From Capnocytophaga cynodegmi DSM 19736 (GTDB taxonomy: Bacteria; Bacteroidota; Bacteroidia; Flavobacteriales; Flavobacteriaceae), in assembly GCF_000379185.1 (NCBI RefSeq), contig NZ_KB900735.1:211-64210 (forward strand): a DNA stretch of 64,000 nt, given 5' to 3'. Positions within the stretch are counted from its first letter, which is position 1. Every line of letters starts with the position of its first letter. Under the pieces are notes generated by a model. The model was not told where the DNA came from. It ran no database searches and worked only from the letters and a program-made list of their open reading frames with translations. Positions 1 to 8,894 of the stretch are shown here, one piece after another. The position numbers were made by a program, and so were the translations under genes.

Positions 1-74
1 ACTTTTCCGTTTTTCTTAGGAGCATTTTTTTTCAGATAGAAAAGCACTTTGAAGGTTGATTTTTTTACTTGCAT
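1..74 (-). CDS. Site-specific integrase (tyrosine recombinase family), N-terminal fragment cut by window edge
   Basis: Reading the minus strand from an ATG at 74-72 gives about 24 codons open to the edge, starting MQVKKSTFKVLFYLKKNAPK and continuing with a Lys/Asn/Gly-rich stretch. This F-x-V-L-F-Y-L-K-K-N pattern is the usual start of the arm-type DNA-binding domain of Bacteroidota phage/conjugative-transposon integrases. The catalytic domain lies outside the window, so activity cannot be judged. Its presence suggests an integrative element or its remnant immediately left of position 1. The identification rests on a short peptide and is an inference from family pattern. Confidence 0.6.
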   Translation of the reverse strand, partial: MQVKKSTFKVLFYLKKNAPKKNGK

Positions 75-569
75 AACTCAACTTTTTAAATTACAAAATT
101 AATTTCTATTGAGTTACCATACGCTATGAAAACAAGTGCAAAACACTGAAATATAGTATTTTACTTAAAATATTTAAAACCACCATTAGGTAACGATTTA
201 GAAACCTAACTTTGTTTTTACCCGTCAAATTACCTTATTCCTTGCTTTCCAACACTTTCCTGATAACAAACTAAACCATTTAGTATGTGTATATTACAGC
301 TTTTTGCTTACCTTTGTCGCTTAGTTCTTTTCATCTAAGGAAAAGAACAATGTATGAAAATAAATAATGAACTCAATTTACTATTTTTATCACGAAAGAA
401 TAACAGAACCTAAAACACACAAATACACAATGTAATGTGTCTTTTTTATGTTTAAAGGTAGAAAAAAGCCTCGAATTTACTTCCTAAGTAGAAATAAAAG
501 ATCCAGATTTTGTGCGAAAATGGAATGCTTTTTGTAGTAATGCTTAGCAAATTTTTAAATTATTAAGAT
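75..569. other. Intergenic region between integrase start and META lipoprotein
   Basis: About 495 bases without a convincing gene. It holds the promoter-side region of the leftward integrase and of the rightward lipoprotein. The only ordered structure I see is a perfect 9-base inverted repeat at 324-332/340-348 preceded by a TAnnTTTG-like box at 309-316. No tRNA or obvious att repeat was recognised. Confidence 0.5.
309..348 (+). promoter_or_regulatory. Candidate -7 box plus perfect inverted repeat (possible short RNA)
   Basis: TACCTTTG at 309-316 matches the Bacteroidota -7 consensus TAnnTTTG. The predicted transcript start (about 323) coincides with the first arm of a perfect inverted repeat, GTTCTTTTC at 324-332 and GAAAAGAAC at 340-348, with a 7-base loop. 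No clear -33 TTTG was found and no T-run follows, so whether this is a transcribed hairpin, an operator or chance is open. Confidence 0.25.
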
Positions 570-1580
570 ATGAAATTAAAATATATTCTTTTTTTGGCAA
601 TTGGAGGTGCCTTTTCGGCGTGTTCTACTTCAAAAGAACAAATTTATTGGGTGAATTCTGTAAAAGTAGATTGTGATGCAGGAGCAGGAAAAGCCCAATG
701 TCTGCAAGTTTCTAAAAATGAAGACCTTGATAAAGCTCAATGGGAATATTTTTACGCCCCGATAGAGAATTTTGTTTTTGAGGAAGGATTTTTTAAGAAG
801 ATACAAGTCAAAGAAACACAATTGGATAGCAAAAATGTCCCTGCCGATGCTTTTTCGATAAAATACACAATGATAAAAGAAATTGAAAAACAGAAAGAGA
901 TGTCTTTTGAACTTAACGGAAATTGGACGTTGGAAAAACTTAACGGAAACCAAGTTACACAATCATTAAAGCCCAATTTGGAACTTCATTTGCAAGAGAA
1001 AAAAATAAACGGAGTTGGCGGATGTAACAATTATTTCGGAACGATTACAGAACTTCATCAGAATAAAATTCAGTTTGGCAAAGTGGGGGCAACCAAAAAA
1101 ATGTGTATGGAAGACAATATCGAAATGGCGTATTTCACAGCATTGTCCGAAGTGCGTACTTTCAAAATAAACGACGGAAAATTGATTTTGTCAGATGCTT
1201 CAAATAAAGAGATACTGATTTTCAGTCCTAAAAAGAAGGTAAATGAGCGTTTGCACGATATTTGGGGAGCTGTTCGCATTGGAGGAAAGTCGATTGAGAA
1301 AAAAGAAGGCATTCCGATGTTGGAAATCAATCTTACTGAAATGAGCATCAGCGGAAATGATAGTTGTAATAATTATTTCGGTCAGATTGAGCAGCTTACT
1401 GATGAGAAAATTGTCTTCGCAGGAATAGGGGTAACCGCCAAATTATGTCCTGAAATGGAAATTGCCAATCAGTACAACCAAGCTATGGAAAAGGTAACTT
1501 CCTATAAGCTTGAGGAATTAAATCTGACGCTGTATGATGCTCAAGGAAATGAAGTACTTGCTTTTATAAAGGGGGATTAA
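570..1580 (+). CDS. Lipoprotein with DUF4377-like region and two META domains
   Basis: 336 residues. The N-terminus is a lipoprotein signal peptide with the lipobox ending at Cys18 (FSAC), so the protein is probably anchored in the envelope; residues after Cys (STSKE) do not form a surface-export signal. Residues about 25-105 resemble DUF4377 (YWVNSVKVDC start). Two related META/HslJ-like domains follow, about 113-220 and 228-335, each with the GGCNNYFG or DSCNNYFG signature and a later K-(M/L)-C. HslJ-type META proteins are linked to stress or novobiocin tolerance in E. coli, but no reaction is known. It stands alone; the stop codon lies inside a terminator hairpin. Confidence 0.85.
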   Translation: MKLKYILFLAIGGAFSACSTSKEQIYWVNSVKVDCDAGAGKAQCLQVSKNEDLDKAQWEYFYAPIENFVFEEGFFKKIQVKETQLDSKNVPADAFSIKYTMIKEIEKQKEMSFELNGNWTLEKLNGNQVTQSLKPNLELHLQEKKINGVGGCNNYFGTITELHQNKIQFGKVGATKKMCMEDNIEMAYFTALSEVRTFKINDGKLILSDASNKEILIFSPKKKVNERLHDIWGAVRIGGKSIEKKEGIPMLEINLTEMSISGNDSCNNYFGQIEQLTDEKIVFAGIGVTAKLCPEMEIANQYNQAMEKVTSYKLEELNLTLYDAQGNEVLAFIKGD

Positions 1581-1595
1581 AAATCCTCTTTTTTT
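1572..1595 (+). terminator. Rho-independent terminator overlapping the META lipoprotein stop codon
   Basis: GGGGATT (1572-1578) pairs with AATCCTC (1582-1588) with one mismatch, followed by seven T. The stop codon TAA at 1578-1580 sits in the stem/loop. Confidence 0.6.
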
Positions 1596-1901
1596 GTGTT
1601 GTATGTTTTGGCTTTTGAAACAATTTGATAGAGTTAAATTCTTTACCTACCAAAGAATGAAAGTTTTTACTAAAAATATTGAAAAGCTGTATTTTTCTGA
1701 CAAATTGTCGGTAATAAATACTTTTTAGGAAAACTTTGTCTGGAGTTTTAGTGGAATATTTTGTTAATACTATTTTGGAATGGTTTTTGCGTTTTTTCGC
1801 TGGTTTATTAGCACATATCAGTTTAAAGCTGTACATTTGCGGTTTTATAAATAGAGAGTTCAGAAAATTGTAATATAAAAAAATTTTTCAAACAGAGATT
1901 A
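1596..1901. other. Intergenic region upstream of rsfS
   Basis: About 300 AT-rich bases with no supported gene. The one signal is TACATTTG at 1832-1839, a match to the -7 box TAnnTTTG, which would give a transcript start about 55 bases before the rsfS ATG. No good -33 TTTG at the right spacing was found. Confidence 0.4.
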
Positions 1902-2279
1902 ATGACATTTAAGAAAGAAATTACATCAAATCAGTTGATTAGTGATATTATCAAAGGTATCGAAAAAGTAAAAGGAACTGACATAACCATTATGGATTTA
2001 CGAGATATTGAAAACACAGTGTGTGATTACTTTATTTTATGTAATGGTTCGTCTAATACGCAAGTAAATGCCATTTCAGGGGCTGTACAAAGAGTTGTAA
2101 GTCAGGGAGAAGGACATATAAAGCCTTGGCACGTGGAAGGTGAAAGCAATGCAGAATGGGTATTGATTGATTACGTAGATGTTGTGGTTCATATTTTTCA
2201 AAAACATATTCGCGAACACTACGATATTGAGGGATTGTGGGGAGATGCTAAATTCATAAATATAGAAACTAACTATTAG
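1902..2279 (+). CDS. rsfS: Ribosomal silencing factor RsfS
   Basis: 125 residues, full length for the RsfS/Iojap (DUF143) family, which binds ribosomal protein L14 and blocks subunit joining when nutrients are low. Family features visible: the D-(L/I)-x-D-I-x-N-T-V-C-D-Y-F-I-L-C-N-G block around residues 30-50, the K-P-W-H-V-E-G segment about 82-88, and the C-terminal YDIEGLWGDA. Only 4 bases separate its stop from ftsH, so the two are almost certainly cotranscribed, the order normally seen in Flavobacteriia. Confidence 0.95.
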   Translation: MTFKKEITSNQLISDIIKGIEKVKGTDITIMDLRDIENTVCDYFILCNGSSNTQVNAISGAVQRVVSQGEGHIKPWHVEGESNAEWVLIDYVDVVVHIFQKHIREHYDIEGLWGDAKFINIETNY

Positions 2280-2283
2280 ACAT

Positions 2284-4266
2284 ATGTCAGAAAATAAAAC
2301 GAATAGACCTCGATTTTCAGCTTATTGGATTTACGCCATACTAATAGCTGTCATATTAGGATTTAATCTTTTTTCAGAAGGAAGTTTGTGGAATCAGCCA
2401 AAGGAAATACCTCAGTCAAAATTTGAGGAATTCTTGCGTAATGGGGATATCAGCAAAACTGTGATTGTCAATCGAAAAGAAGCAAATGTGTATCTAACAC
2501 AAGACGCTTTAAACAAGGAAGAACACAAAGATGTAAAACCAGGCAAAGGTGTGCTTCAAAGCACTAATATCCAAAACGATGTTCCTCAGTATCATTTTGA
2601 ATTGGGAGATTTGAGTAATTTTGAAAATCGCTTCGACCAGATTGTACAAGAAAATAATTTGACAACAACTCGTGAGAACAAAACACAAAAAAATTTGCTG
2701 TCCGATTTGTTACTTTCTATTCTCCCTTTTGTGTTAGTGATAGGTCTTTGGATTTTCCTTATGAGAAGAATGGCTGGAGGCGGAGGAGCTGGAGGCGGAC
2801 AAATTTTTAGCATTGGAAAGTCAAAAGCACGTCTTTTTGATGAGAAGAAAGAAGTTCGTGTTAGTTTCCAAGATGTCGCAGGTTTAGAAGGTGCTAAAGA
2901 AGAAGTTCAGGAAATAGTTGATTTTCTTAAAAATCCAGATAAGTATACTTCTTTAGGAGGAAAAATTCCAAAAGGAGCATTGCTTGTAGGTCCTCCGGGA
3001 ACAGGAAAAACATTGTTGGCTAAGGCTGTTGCAGGTGAAGCTCAAGTGCCTTTTTTCTCTCTTTCAGGTTCTGATTTTGTAGAGATGTTTGTGGGGGTTG
3101 GAGCCTCTCGAGTACGTGATTTGTTCAAACAAGCAAAAGAAAAATCACCAGCAATTATTTTTATTGATGAGATAGATGCTATAGGTCGAGCCAGAGGTAA
3201 GAATAATTTTACAGGGGCAAATGATGAAAGGGAAAATACTCTGAATCAGTTACTTACTGAAATGGATGGTTTCGGAACGCATACCAATGTGATTGTTTTA
3301 GCTGCTACAAATCGTGCCGATATTCTTGATAAGGCTTTGATGAGAGCTGGGCGTTTTGACCGACAAATTTACGTTGAGCTTCCTAATTTGAATGAACGCA
3401 AGGAAATTTTCCAAGTTCATTTACGTCCGATAAAAACTACTGAAACATTGGATATAGAATTTTTGGCGAAGCAAACTCCTGGTTTTTCAGGAGCAGATAT
3501 TGCTAACGTTTGCAATGAGGCAGCTTTGATTGCAGCACGTAAGGGAAAAACAGCCGTGAATAAGCAAGACTTTTTAGATGCTGTTGATAGAATTATAGGA
3601 GGGCTTGAGAAAAAGACCAAAATAATAACACCAGAAGAGCGTGAAGCGATTGCTTTTCACGAAGCTGGACACGCTACAGTAAGTTGGTTATTGGAACACG
3701 CTGCTCCGTTAGTGAAGGTGACTATAGTTCCAAGAGGTCAGTCTTTAGGGGCAGCTTGGTATTTGCCTGAAGAAAGACAAATTGTTCGTACTGAGCAAAT
3801 TCTTGATGAAATGTGTGCTGCTCTAGGAGGACGTGCTGCTGAAAAGGTAATGTTTGATAAAATTTCAACAGGAGCTTTAAGCGATTTAGAAAAGGTAACA
3901 AAACAAGCTCGTGCGATGGTTACAATTTACGGATTGAACGATAAGGTAGGAAATTTAACTTATTATGATTCGTCAGGGCAGTCTGAGTATAGTTTTGCAA
4001 AGCCATATAGTGAAAAAACAGCTCATTTAATTGATGAGGAAATTTCTAAAATAATTGAAAATCAGTATGAAAGAGCGATTAAAATATTAACTGATAACAA
4101 AGATAAATTAATTGCTTTAGCAAACCTTCTTTTAGAAAGGGAAGTGATATTTAAGGAAGATTTGGAAGCTATTTTTGGAATCCGAAATTTTAAACAGGTA
4201 GTTGAACAAAATTCTGATAATGAGCAAAATAAATCTCAAGAAGAAAAAACTGAGGGTGAATATTAG
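2284..4266 (+). CDS. ftsH: ATP-dependent zinc metalloprotease FtsH
   Basis: 660 residues, usual length. FtsH is a hexameric AAA+ protease in the inner membrane that degrades misassembled membrane proteins and short-lived cytoplasmic regulators. Visible parts: first membrane segment about residues 14-30, periplasmic FtsH_ext region about 35-130, second membrane segment about 143-160, Gly-rich linker, Walker A GPPGTGKT at 236-243, Walker B acidic pair D295/E296, second region of homology with the arginine fingers about 350-360, and the zinc site HEAGH at 459-463 with a third acidic ligand in the later GALSDLEK segment. The tail is acidic and Gln/Glu-rich. It follows rsfS by 4 bases and ends before a strong terminator. 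Confidence 0.98.
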   Translation: MSENKTNRPRFSAYWIYAILIAVILGFNLFSEGSLWNQPKEIPQSKFEEFLRNGDISKTVIVNRKEANVYLTQDALNKEEHKDVKPGKGVLQSTNIQNDVPQYHFELGDLSNFENRFDQIVQENNLTTTRENKTQKNLLSDLLLSILPFVLVIGLWIFLMRRMAGGGGAGGGQIFSIGKSKARLFDEKKEVRVSFQDVAGLEGAKEEVQEIVDFLKNPDKYTSLGGKIPKGALLVGPPGTGKTLLAKAVAGEAQVPFFSLSGSDFVEMFVGVGASRVRDLFKQAKEKSPAIIFIDEIDAIGRARGKNNFTGANDERENTLNQLLTEMDGFGTHTNVIVLAATNRADILDKALMRAGRFDRQIYVELPNLNERKEIFQVHLRPIKTTETLDIEFLAKQTPGFSGADIANVCNEAALIAARKGKTAVNKQDFLDAVDRIIGGLEKKTKIITPEEREAIAFHEAGHATVSWLLEHAAPLVKVTIVPRGQSLGAAWYLPEERQIVRTEQILDEMCAALGGRAAEKVMFDKISTGALSDLEKVTKQARAMVTIYGLNDKVGNLTYYDSSGQSEYSFAKPYSEKTAHLIDEEISKIIENQYERAIKILTDNKDKLIALANLLLEREVIFKEDLEAIFGIRNFKQVVEQNSDNEQNKSQEEKTEGEY

Positions 4267-4290
4267 GAAATAATTAAAAATAAAGTTTGT

Positions 4291-4331
4291 AAAAACTTGA
4301 TTGTATTTTGAAAAACAATCAAGTTTTTTTT
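4291..4331 (+). terminator. Terminator after ftsH
   Basis: Perfect 14-base stem: arm 4291-4304 (AAAAACTTGATTGT) and arm 4315-4328, loop of 10, then T to 4331. It separates rsfS-ftsH from the LUD/cdsA/dapF group. Confidence 0.85.
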
Positions 4332-4380
4332 GTACTTTTACCCATCAATTGCGTATAACTACTAAAATGTAGTAAAATTA

Positions 4381-4980
4381 ATGAATTTTTTTAAGAAAAT
4401 ATTTAGTACACGAAATAGCGAATCAAAAAAAGAAGTTTCCCAAGTTAATTCCATTTTTGATGATGATATACCTGCTGATGAGCAATTTGCTATCAAATTT
4501 AATGAAAACGGAGGGAAATTCATTTATTGTACTTCTGATTTTGAGGTGCAAGGGGTTTTTCGTAATATTCTGAAAGAGATAGGAGTAGATGTAAAAATAA
4601 GTTATTCTAACGGAAGTTTAAAAAGTATGTTTGAGGAATATGATTCTCTTTTTACATCGAATATACAAGATTCTAATGTTTATTTAACTGATTGTGAGTA
4701 TTTAATTACTACATTGGGAGGGATTATGTTATCGTCAAACCAGTTGAAACAGAAGAAAACAGAGGAACTTCCAGAAATTTTTATAGTTTTTGCCAAAACA
4801 AGCCAAATGGTAAAAGATATTACAGAAGGTATGCGAGGAATTAACTTTAAATATACCAAACGAAAACCTACAGGCTTGGTAACGCTTCGTAGTTTTAAAG
4901 AAGATAGAAATCAGAATGATATTATGAATTACGGAGGAACTTACAAAAAAACGTATCTCATTCTGTTAGAAGATTTATAA
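4381..4980 (+). CDS. LUD-domain protein (LutC/YkgG-like)
   Basis: 199 residues, resembling the short LUD-domain proteins found between ftsH and cdsA in many Flavobacteriia. The LUD fold is shared with LutB/LutC of the lactate-utilisation iron-sulfur complex, but the ferredoxin-like cysteine clusters of LutB are absent, so a lactate role is not supported here. The body (about 55-199) has the alternating hydrophobic strands of the fold with a late GL-V-TLRSF segment. The gene is followed by cdsA after 19 bases and probably starts a new transcription unit after the terminator at 4331. The molecular role is unknown. Confidence 0.75.
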   Translation: MNFFKKIFSTRNSESKKEVSQVNSIFDDDIPADEQFAIKFNENGGKFIYCTSDFEVQGVFRNILKEIGVDVKISYSNGSLKSMFEEYDSLFTSNIQDSNVYLTDCEYLITTLGGIMLSSNQLKQKKTEELPEIFIVFAKTSQMVKDITEGMRGINFKYTKRKPTGLVTLRSFKEDRNQNDIMNYGGTYKKTYLILLEDL

Positions 4981-4999
4981 ATTCAAAAAATAATAATTT

Positions 5000-5818
5000 G
5001 TGAACGAATTATTTAAACGAGCGATAACAGGATTTATTTATATTTTCCTTTTGCTTTCAGCTATAATGCTGGACGTTAGTGCATTCGATTTTTTATTTTT
5101 ATCCTTTGGAATAATTTGTATTTTCGAATTTAAGAAGCTTGTCAGGCTCAAGGGTTTATCTGTTTTTATAATCTTTTTATTCATTTGGTGGCTGTTCATT
5201 CATCTGAAAGTCAGTGTTTTTTCTGTTTACATATTTTTGTTATTTACTATTTTGGCTAATGTATATTTAACTTTGTTGCTCTTTTACGGAAAAACACCAT
5301 TGCGGCTTCGGGATAATGGATATAAGTTGTTAATCAGTCTGTTGTACATCGGTGGTGGTTGCGTTTTTATCCCGTTGATATACAAGAAGGAATTAGCATA
5401 TTCGCAGTTTGATGCTCAAGTTACAATGATTGGAATTCTATGTATTATTTGGGCAAGTGATAGTTTTGCATATTTAATGGGGAAATCTTTTGGTAAACAC
5501 AAACTTTTTGAGCGTATTTCTCCTAAAAAGACAATAGAGGGTTTTGTCGGTGGACTTGTAGGAGCAGTAATAACGTCTTATATTATAGCTGTTTATAGTA
5601 GTAAAGGAACGTGGGAGTGGATTGTTTTGGCAGTCGTTTTAGTCATTACTGGAACTATAGGCGACCTTGTAGAATCAAGCTTCAAGCGTGTAGCCAATGT
5701 GAAGGATAGTGGAACTATTTTACCTGGACACGGAGGATTACTCGATAGGCTTGATAGTCTTGTTTTTGCATCACCTTTCGCCTTTTTAGTATTACAAATT
5801 TTAGATTATTTTAATTGA
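5000..5818 (+). CDS. cdsA: Phosphatidate cytidylyltransferase
   Basis: 272 residues; converts phosphatidic acid and CTP to CDP-diacylglycerol, the precursor for all phospholipids in the inner membrane. About seven or eight hydrophobic membrane segments are visible. The family signature spans the C-terminal region: W-A-S-D-S-F-A-Y near 152-159, S-P-K-K-T-I-E-G near 174-181, and the GDL-x-ES-x-x-KR-x-x-x-VKDSG-x-x-x-PGHGG-x-x-DR-x-D block near 222-252. The start is a GTG at 5000, the only start that keeps the first membrane helix intact. dapF begins 15 bases after its stop. Confidence 0.95.
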   Translation: MNELFKRAITGFIYIFLLLSAIMLDVSAFDFLFLSFGIICIFEFKKLVRLKGLSVFIIFLFIWWLFIHLKVSVFSVYIFLLFTILANVYLTLLLFYGKTPLRLRDNGYKLLISLLYIGGGCVFIPLIYKKELAYSQFDAQVTMIGILCIIWASDSFAYLMGKSFGKHKLFERISPKKTIEGFVGGLVGAVITSYIIAVYSSKGTWEWIVLAVVLVITGTIGDLVESSFKRVANVKDSGTILPGHGGLLDRLDSLVFASPFAFLVLQILDYFN

Positions 5819-5833
5819 TAAATAACCCAAAGA

Positions 5834-6625
5834 ATGACTGTAAATTTTTCTAAGTATCAAGGCACAGGAAACGATTTTGTGATGATAGATAATCGGAAAG
5901 GAAATTTTCCTAAAAATGACCAAAAATTGATTGCTTTTCTGTGTCATCGTAGATTTGGCATTGGGGCAGATGGCTTAATCCTTTTGGAAAGTGCTGAAAA
6001 CTATGATTTTAGAATGGTTTACTATAATTCTGATGGAAATGAAAGCTCAATGTGTGGTAATGGAGGAAGATGTGTTGTGGCTTTTGCAAAACAGCTTGGG
6101 ATAATTTCCGATAGGACTTTTTTTATTGCCACGGATGGTGAGCATTCAGCACAAATCAATAAAGAAGGAGAAGTACAGCTACAAATGAAAAATGTAGAAG
6201 TCATCCAAGTTGAAAAAGATTATATTTTTTTAGATACAGGTTCTCCACATCACGTGCAAGTGGTTGATAATATGGATAAAATTAATGTTAATGCAGAAGG
6301 GGCAAAAATCAGATATGGAGAACTTTACAAAGATAAAGGAGGAAGTAATGTTAATTTTGTGAACCAACAAAATAAAAATACATTCAATATACGTACTTAT
6401 GAACGAGGTGTAGAAGCTGAAACCTATTCTTGCGGAACGGGGGCGACTGCTGTGGCGATTTCTATGCATCATATCGGGAAAACCACTAGTAATGAAGTAT
6501 GTCTACAAACTTTGGGTGGGGATTTGAAAGTTCTTTTTAAAAGAAAAGAAAAAGGATATGAAAATGTTTATTTGTGTGGTGCTGCAACTTTTGTTTTTGA
6601 GGGTAATTTTGAGGTAAAAGTATAG
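5834..6625 (+). CDS. dapF: Diaminopimelate epimerase
   Basis: 263 residues. Cofactor-free racemase that converts LL- to meso-diaminopimelate for lysine and peptidoglycan synthesis in the cytoplasm. The two catalytic cysteines are both present: Cys74 in MCGNGGRC and Cys200 in SCGTGATA. N-terminal KYQGTGNDFVMID is also typical. It sits between cdsA and an acetyltransferase gene, all in the same direction with gaps under 20 bases, so it is likely part of the operon beginning at 4381. The other lysine-pathway gene in the window, dapA, is 8.4 kb away on the other strand. Confidence 0.97.
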   Translation: MTVNFSKYQGTGNDFVMIDNRKGNFPKNDQKLIAFLCHRRFGIGADGLILLESAENYDFRMVYYNSDGNESSMCGNGGRCVVAFAKQLGIISDRTFFIATDGEHSAQINKEGEVQLQMKNVEVIQVEKDYIFLDTGSPHHVQVVDNMDKINVNAEGAKIRYGELYKDKGGSNVNFVNQQNKNTFNIRTYERGVEAETYSCGTGATAVAISMHHIGKTTSNEVCLQTLGGDLKVLFKRKEKGYENVYLCGAATFVFEGNFEVKV

Positions 6626-6639
6626 TAAAAATATTGAAA

Positions 6640-7158
6640 ATGAATTTTTTGAAAGAAAAATCAATAAAACTTCGTGCGTTAGAACCTGAAGATGTTAATT
6701 TTTTGTATGAACTTGAAAATCAAGAAAGTTTATGGGAAGTGAGCCAAACTCAGATTCCTTTTTCAAAGTTTTTGTTACAAGAATATATACAAAATGCAAA
6801 GCAAGATATTTATGAAGCAAAACAATTCAGATATGTGATTTCTTCTTTCGATAATCAATTGTTTGGTTGTATAGATTTGTATGGTTTTGACCCTAAAAAT
6901 AAAAGAGCTTGTGTGGGTATTACTGTTCTTGAAAAATATCAAGGGCAGGGAATTGGTCAAAAAGCATTACAAAATTTAATGAACCATTGCGAAAAATACC
7001 TTGATTTATACCAATTGATAGCTTATATCCCAGAGGACAATATGGTCAGTATAAAACTTTTTGAAAAGCTCGGTTTTACTTCTTATGGAATCAAAAAGGA
7101 TTGGATTTTTTCTCAAGGAAAATTTAAAGATGTGATAATATATCAGAGAAAACTATAG
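6640..7158 (+). CDS. GNAT-family N-acetyltransferase
   Basis: 172 residues from the ATG at 6640; a TTG two codons earlier is possible but unnecessary. Belongs to the GNAT acetyltransferases of the RimJ/SpeG-like branch: N-terminal LRALEPEDVNFLYELEN (about 10-26), and the acetyl-CoA-binding motif with G-Q-G-I-G-Q-K-A about residues 104-111. The C-terminal E-K-L-G-F segment is also typical. The SpeG-like N-terminus hints at a diamine or ribosomal protein acceptor, but the substrate cannot be read from the sequence. Last gene of the cdsA-dapF group, closed by a terminator. Confidence 0.85.
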   Translation: MNFLKEKSIKLRALEPEDVNFLYELENQESLWEVSQTQIPFSKFLLQEYIQNAKQDIYEAKQFRYVISSFDNQLFGCIDLYGFDPKNKRACVGITVLEKYQGQGIGQKALQNLMNHCEKYLDLYQLIAYIPEDNMVSIKLFEKLGFTSYGIKKDWIFSQGKFKDVIIYQRKL

Positions 7159-7190
7159 AGAATATTTTTTTAAAATATCGTTTTTGTGGA

Positions 7191-7227
7191 AAACTTTGCT
7201 AATGGAAGTGTTTGGCAAAGTTTTTTT
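7191..7227 (+). terminator. Terminator after the GNAT gene
   Basis: Stem AAACTTTGC (7191-7199) / GCAAAGTTT (7215-7223), followed by a run of T to 7227. Confidence 0.8.
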
Positions 7228-7386
7228 ATGATGCGTGTGATGTTATTTGTAGTGATTAAATAATATGAATAAAGTTGAATAAAAATCGATTATCTGAAAA
7301 TAATTTCTTTAAATTATGTTAAATCACTCATCAAATTTTAGCAAAAAAATAAGATATTAAAAAAGGTTTTATCCTATCTTTTTCCT

Positions 7387-7394
7387 TAATTTTG
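7387..7394 (+). promoter_or_regulatory. -7 box of the PAS-protein promoter
   Basis: TAATTTTG matches TAnnTTTG and lies 19 bases before the ATG at 7414, giving a very short leader. The -33 element is not clear. Confidence 0.45.
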
Positions 7395-7413
7395 TCGGTG
7401 ACGAGTATGAGTT

Positions 7414-8100
7414 ATGATTACAGACTATCAAGATATTGAACTAACCGTAGAAAAACCACTTCCAATTGATATGGAAGTTATTTGGGATAAGTCGAAAATC
7501 ATCGTTAGCGAAACTGATATTTATGGAAGAATTGTGGAGGTTAACGATGCATTTTGCGATGTGAGTGGTTATTCTATTGTTGAGATGATTGGTCAGCCAC
7601 ATAGCATCGTTCGTCACCCAGATATGCCCAAACTTATCTTCAAAATGTTGTGGGATAATCTAAAAAATGAGAATAATTTTGTTGGGATTATTAAAAATTT
7701 ATCAAAGTCTGGAGAATACTATTGGGTAATAGCAGATTTCATAGCTCAGAAAGACATTTTAGGCAACGTAACTAATTATATTGCCAGACAGAAGTCCGTC
7801 TCAAAAGATATAATCGACAATCACATAGCTCCCTTATACGAAACTCTATTAAAATTAGAGAAGATAGGAGGAATGGATTTGAGTGGTCGTTTTTTAAAAA
7901 ATTATATGGATAAAGAAGGAAAGGATTACATTGGTTTTATTGTCGATATTGTGACAAAGAATAAGGTTAGTCTCTCTTTTGAAGATGTTCCCGCCGCGTC
8001 TTTTGAACCAAACAGAGAAATTTCCAATGACATACACATACTAAGCAACAACGAGCCTGAAGATAAACGAAAAAGTTTTTTTGAAAGATTATTTCAATAA
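7414..8100 (+). CDS. Stand-alone PAS-domain protein, first of a tandem pair
   Basis: 228 residues, no signal peptide and no membrane segment. Residues about 28-125 form an Aer-like PAS domain (S-E-T-D-x-x-G-R-I-V-E-V-N-D-A-F, then GQPHSIVRHPDMP and W-x-x-L-K). After it come a conserved helical region (NHIAPLYETLLKLEKIGG, about 139-156) and a low-conservation acidic linker ending in KRKSFFERLF. No HAMP, kinase, GGDEF or methyl-accepting domain is attached. The Aer-type PAS binds FAD in aerotaxis receptors, but cofactor binding here is inference. Followed after 36 bases by a close paralogue in the same direction. Confidence 0.8.
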   Translation: MITDYQDIELTVEKPLPIDMEVIWDKSKIIVSETDIYGRIVEVNDAFCDVSGYSIVEMIGQPHSIVRHPDMPKLIFKMLWDNLKNENNFVGIIKNLSKSGEYYWVIADFIAQKDILGNVTNYIARQKSVSKDIIDNHIAPLYETLLKLEKIGGMDLSGRFLKNYMDKEGKDYIGFIVDIVTKNKVSLSFEDVPAASFEPNREISNDIHILSNNEPEDKRKSFFERLFQ

Positions 8101-8136
8101 AATTACTGACAATATTTTCTAACTAAAAAACAAAAA

Positions 8137-8796
8137 ATGATGATAAACAGACCAATACCAATAGATAAAGAGGTAGATTGGGATAAAACTAAGACCATTA
8201 TTAGTGAAACAGATAGTTTTGGTACTATTACCAATGTAAATGATGTGTTTTGTGAGGTTTCTGGATATAGCCCCGCAGAACTTATCGGTCAGCCTCATAG
8301 CATAATTCGCCACCCAGATATGCCTAAAGTTGTGTTCAAAATGTTATGGGACAACCTTAAGAAAGGTAATAATTTTGTTGGAATTGTGAAAAATATGACA
8401 AAGTCTGGAGAATATTATTGGGTGGTTACAGATTTCGAAATAAGAAGGGATATAATGGGAAATATTACTCATTATATAGGAAGAAGAAAGTCTGTCCCCC
8501 AAAGTGCTATAGATAACCATATTGCTCCTTTTTATGAAACACTACTCAGACTTGAAAAAATTGGAGGAATAGAATTAAGTAGTCGATTTTTTAAGAATTA
8601 CTTAGTAAAACAAGGAAAAGACTATATGGACTTTGTGATTAGCATTATGTCCGAAACACAGGAAAAACCATCTTTTATGGATACTACACCAACAATGATG
8701 AATGACAATACAAGTGTTATTTCAGATGATATTTACCACGTAAATGACCAGATGAATTTGAAGCGTAAGAGCTTTTTTGAGAAATTGTTCTCATAG
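8137..8796 (+). CDS. Stand-alone PAS-domain protein, second of a tandem pair
   Basis: 219 residues, a paralogue of the preceding gene with well over half the residues identical by eye across the PAS domain and the helix that follows. Shared blocks include GQPHSI(V/I)RHPDMPK, FKMLWDNLK and the terminal KRKSFFE(K/R)LF. The acidic linker before that tail has diverged. The local duplication and the retained tail suggest both copies are used. Possible role: cytosolic redox or small-molecule sensing passed on by protein contact. No partner gene is adjacent; a terminator closes the pair. Confidence 0.8.
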   Translation: MMINRPIPIDKEVDWDKTKTIISETDSFGTITNVNDVFCEVSGYSPAELIGQPHSIIRHPDMPKVVFKMLWDNLKKGNNFVGIVKNMTKSGEYYWVVTDFEIRRDIMGNITHYIGRRKSVPQSAIDNHIAPFYETLLRLEKIGGIELSSRFFKNYLVKQGKDYMDFVISIMSETQEKPSFMDTTPTMMNDNTSVISDDIYHVNDQMNLKRKSFFEKLFS

Positions 8797-8822
8797 CATT
8801 CATTTTAATTAATACATTTTTA

Positions 8823-8861
8823 ACAGATGCATCAACTTTAATTTGGCGCATCTGTTTTTTT
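8823..8861 (+). terminator. Terminator after the PAS pair
   Basis: Perfect 8-base stem ACAGATGC (8823-8830) / GCATCTGT (8848-8855), 17-base loop, then T to 8861. Confidence 0.8.
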
Positions 8862-8894
8862 GTAATAATATTTTCTAACTTTTAAATTATTTCC

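Noticed and set aside
1564-1836. 90-residue minus-strand frame in the spacer before rsfS
   Set aside because: Low-complexity Lys/Asn/Phe composition, overlaps the terminator of the META gene, no family resemblance.
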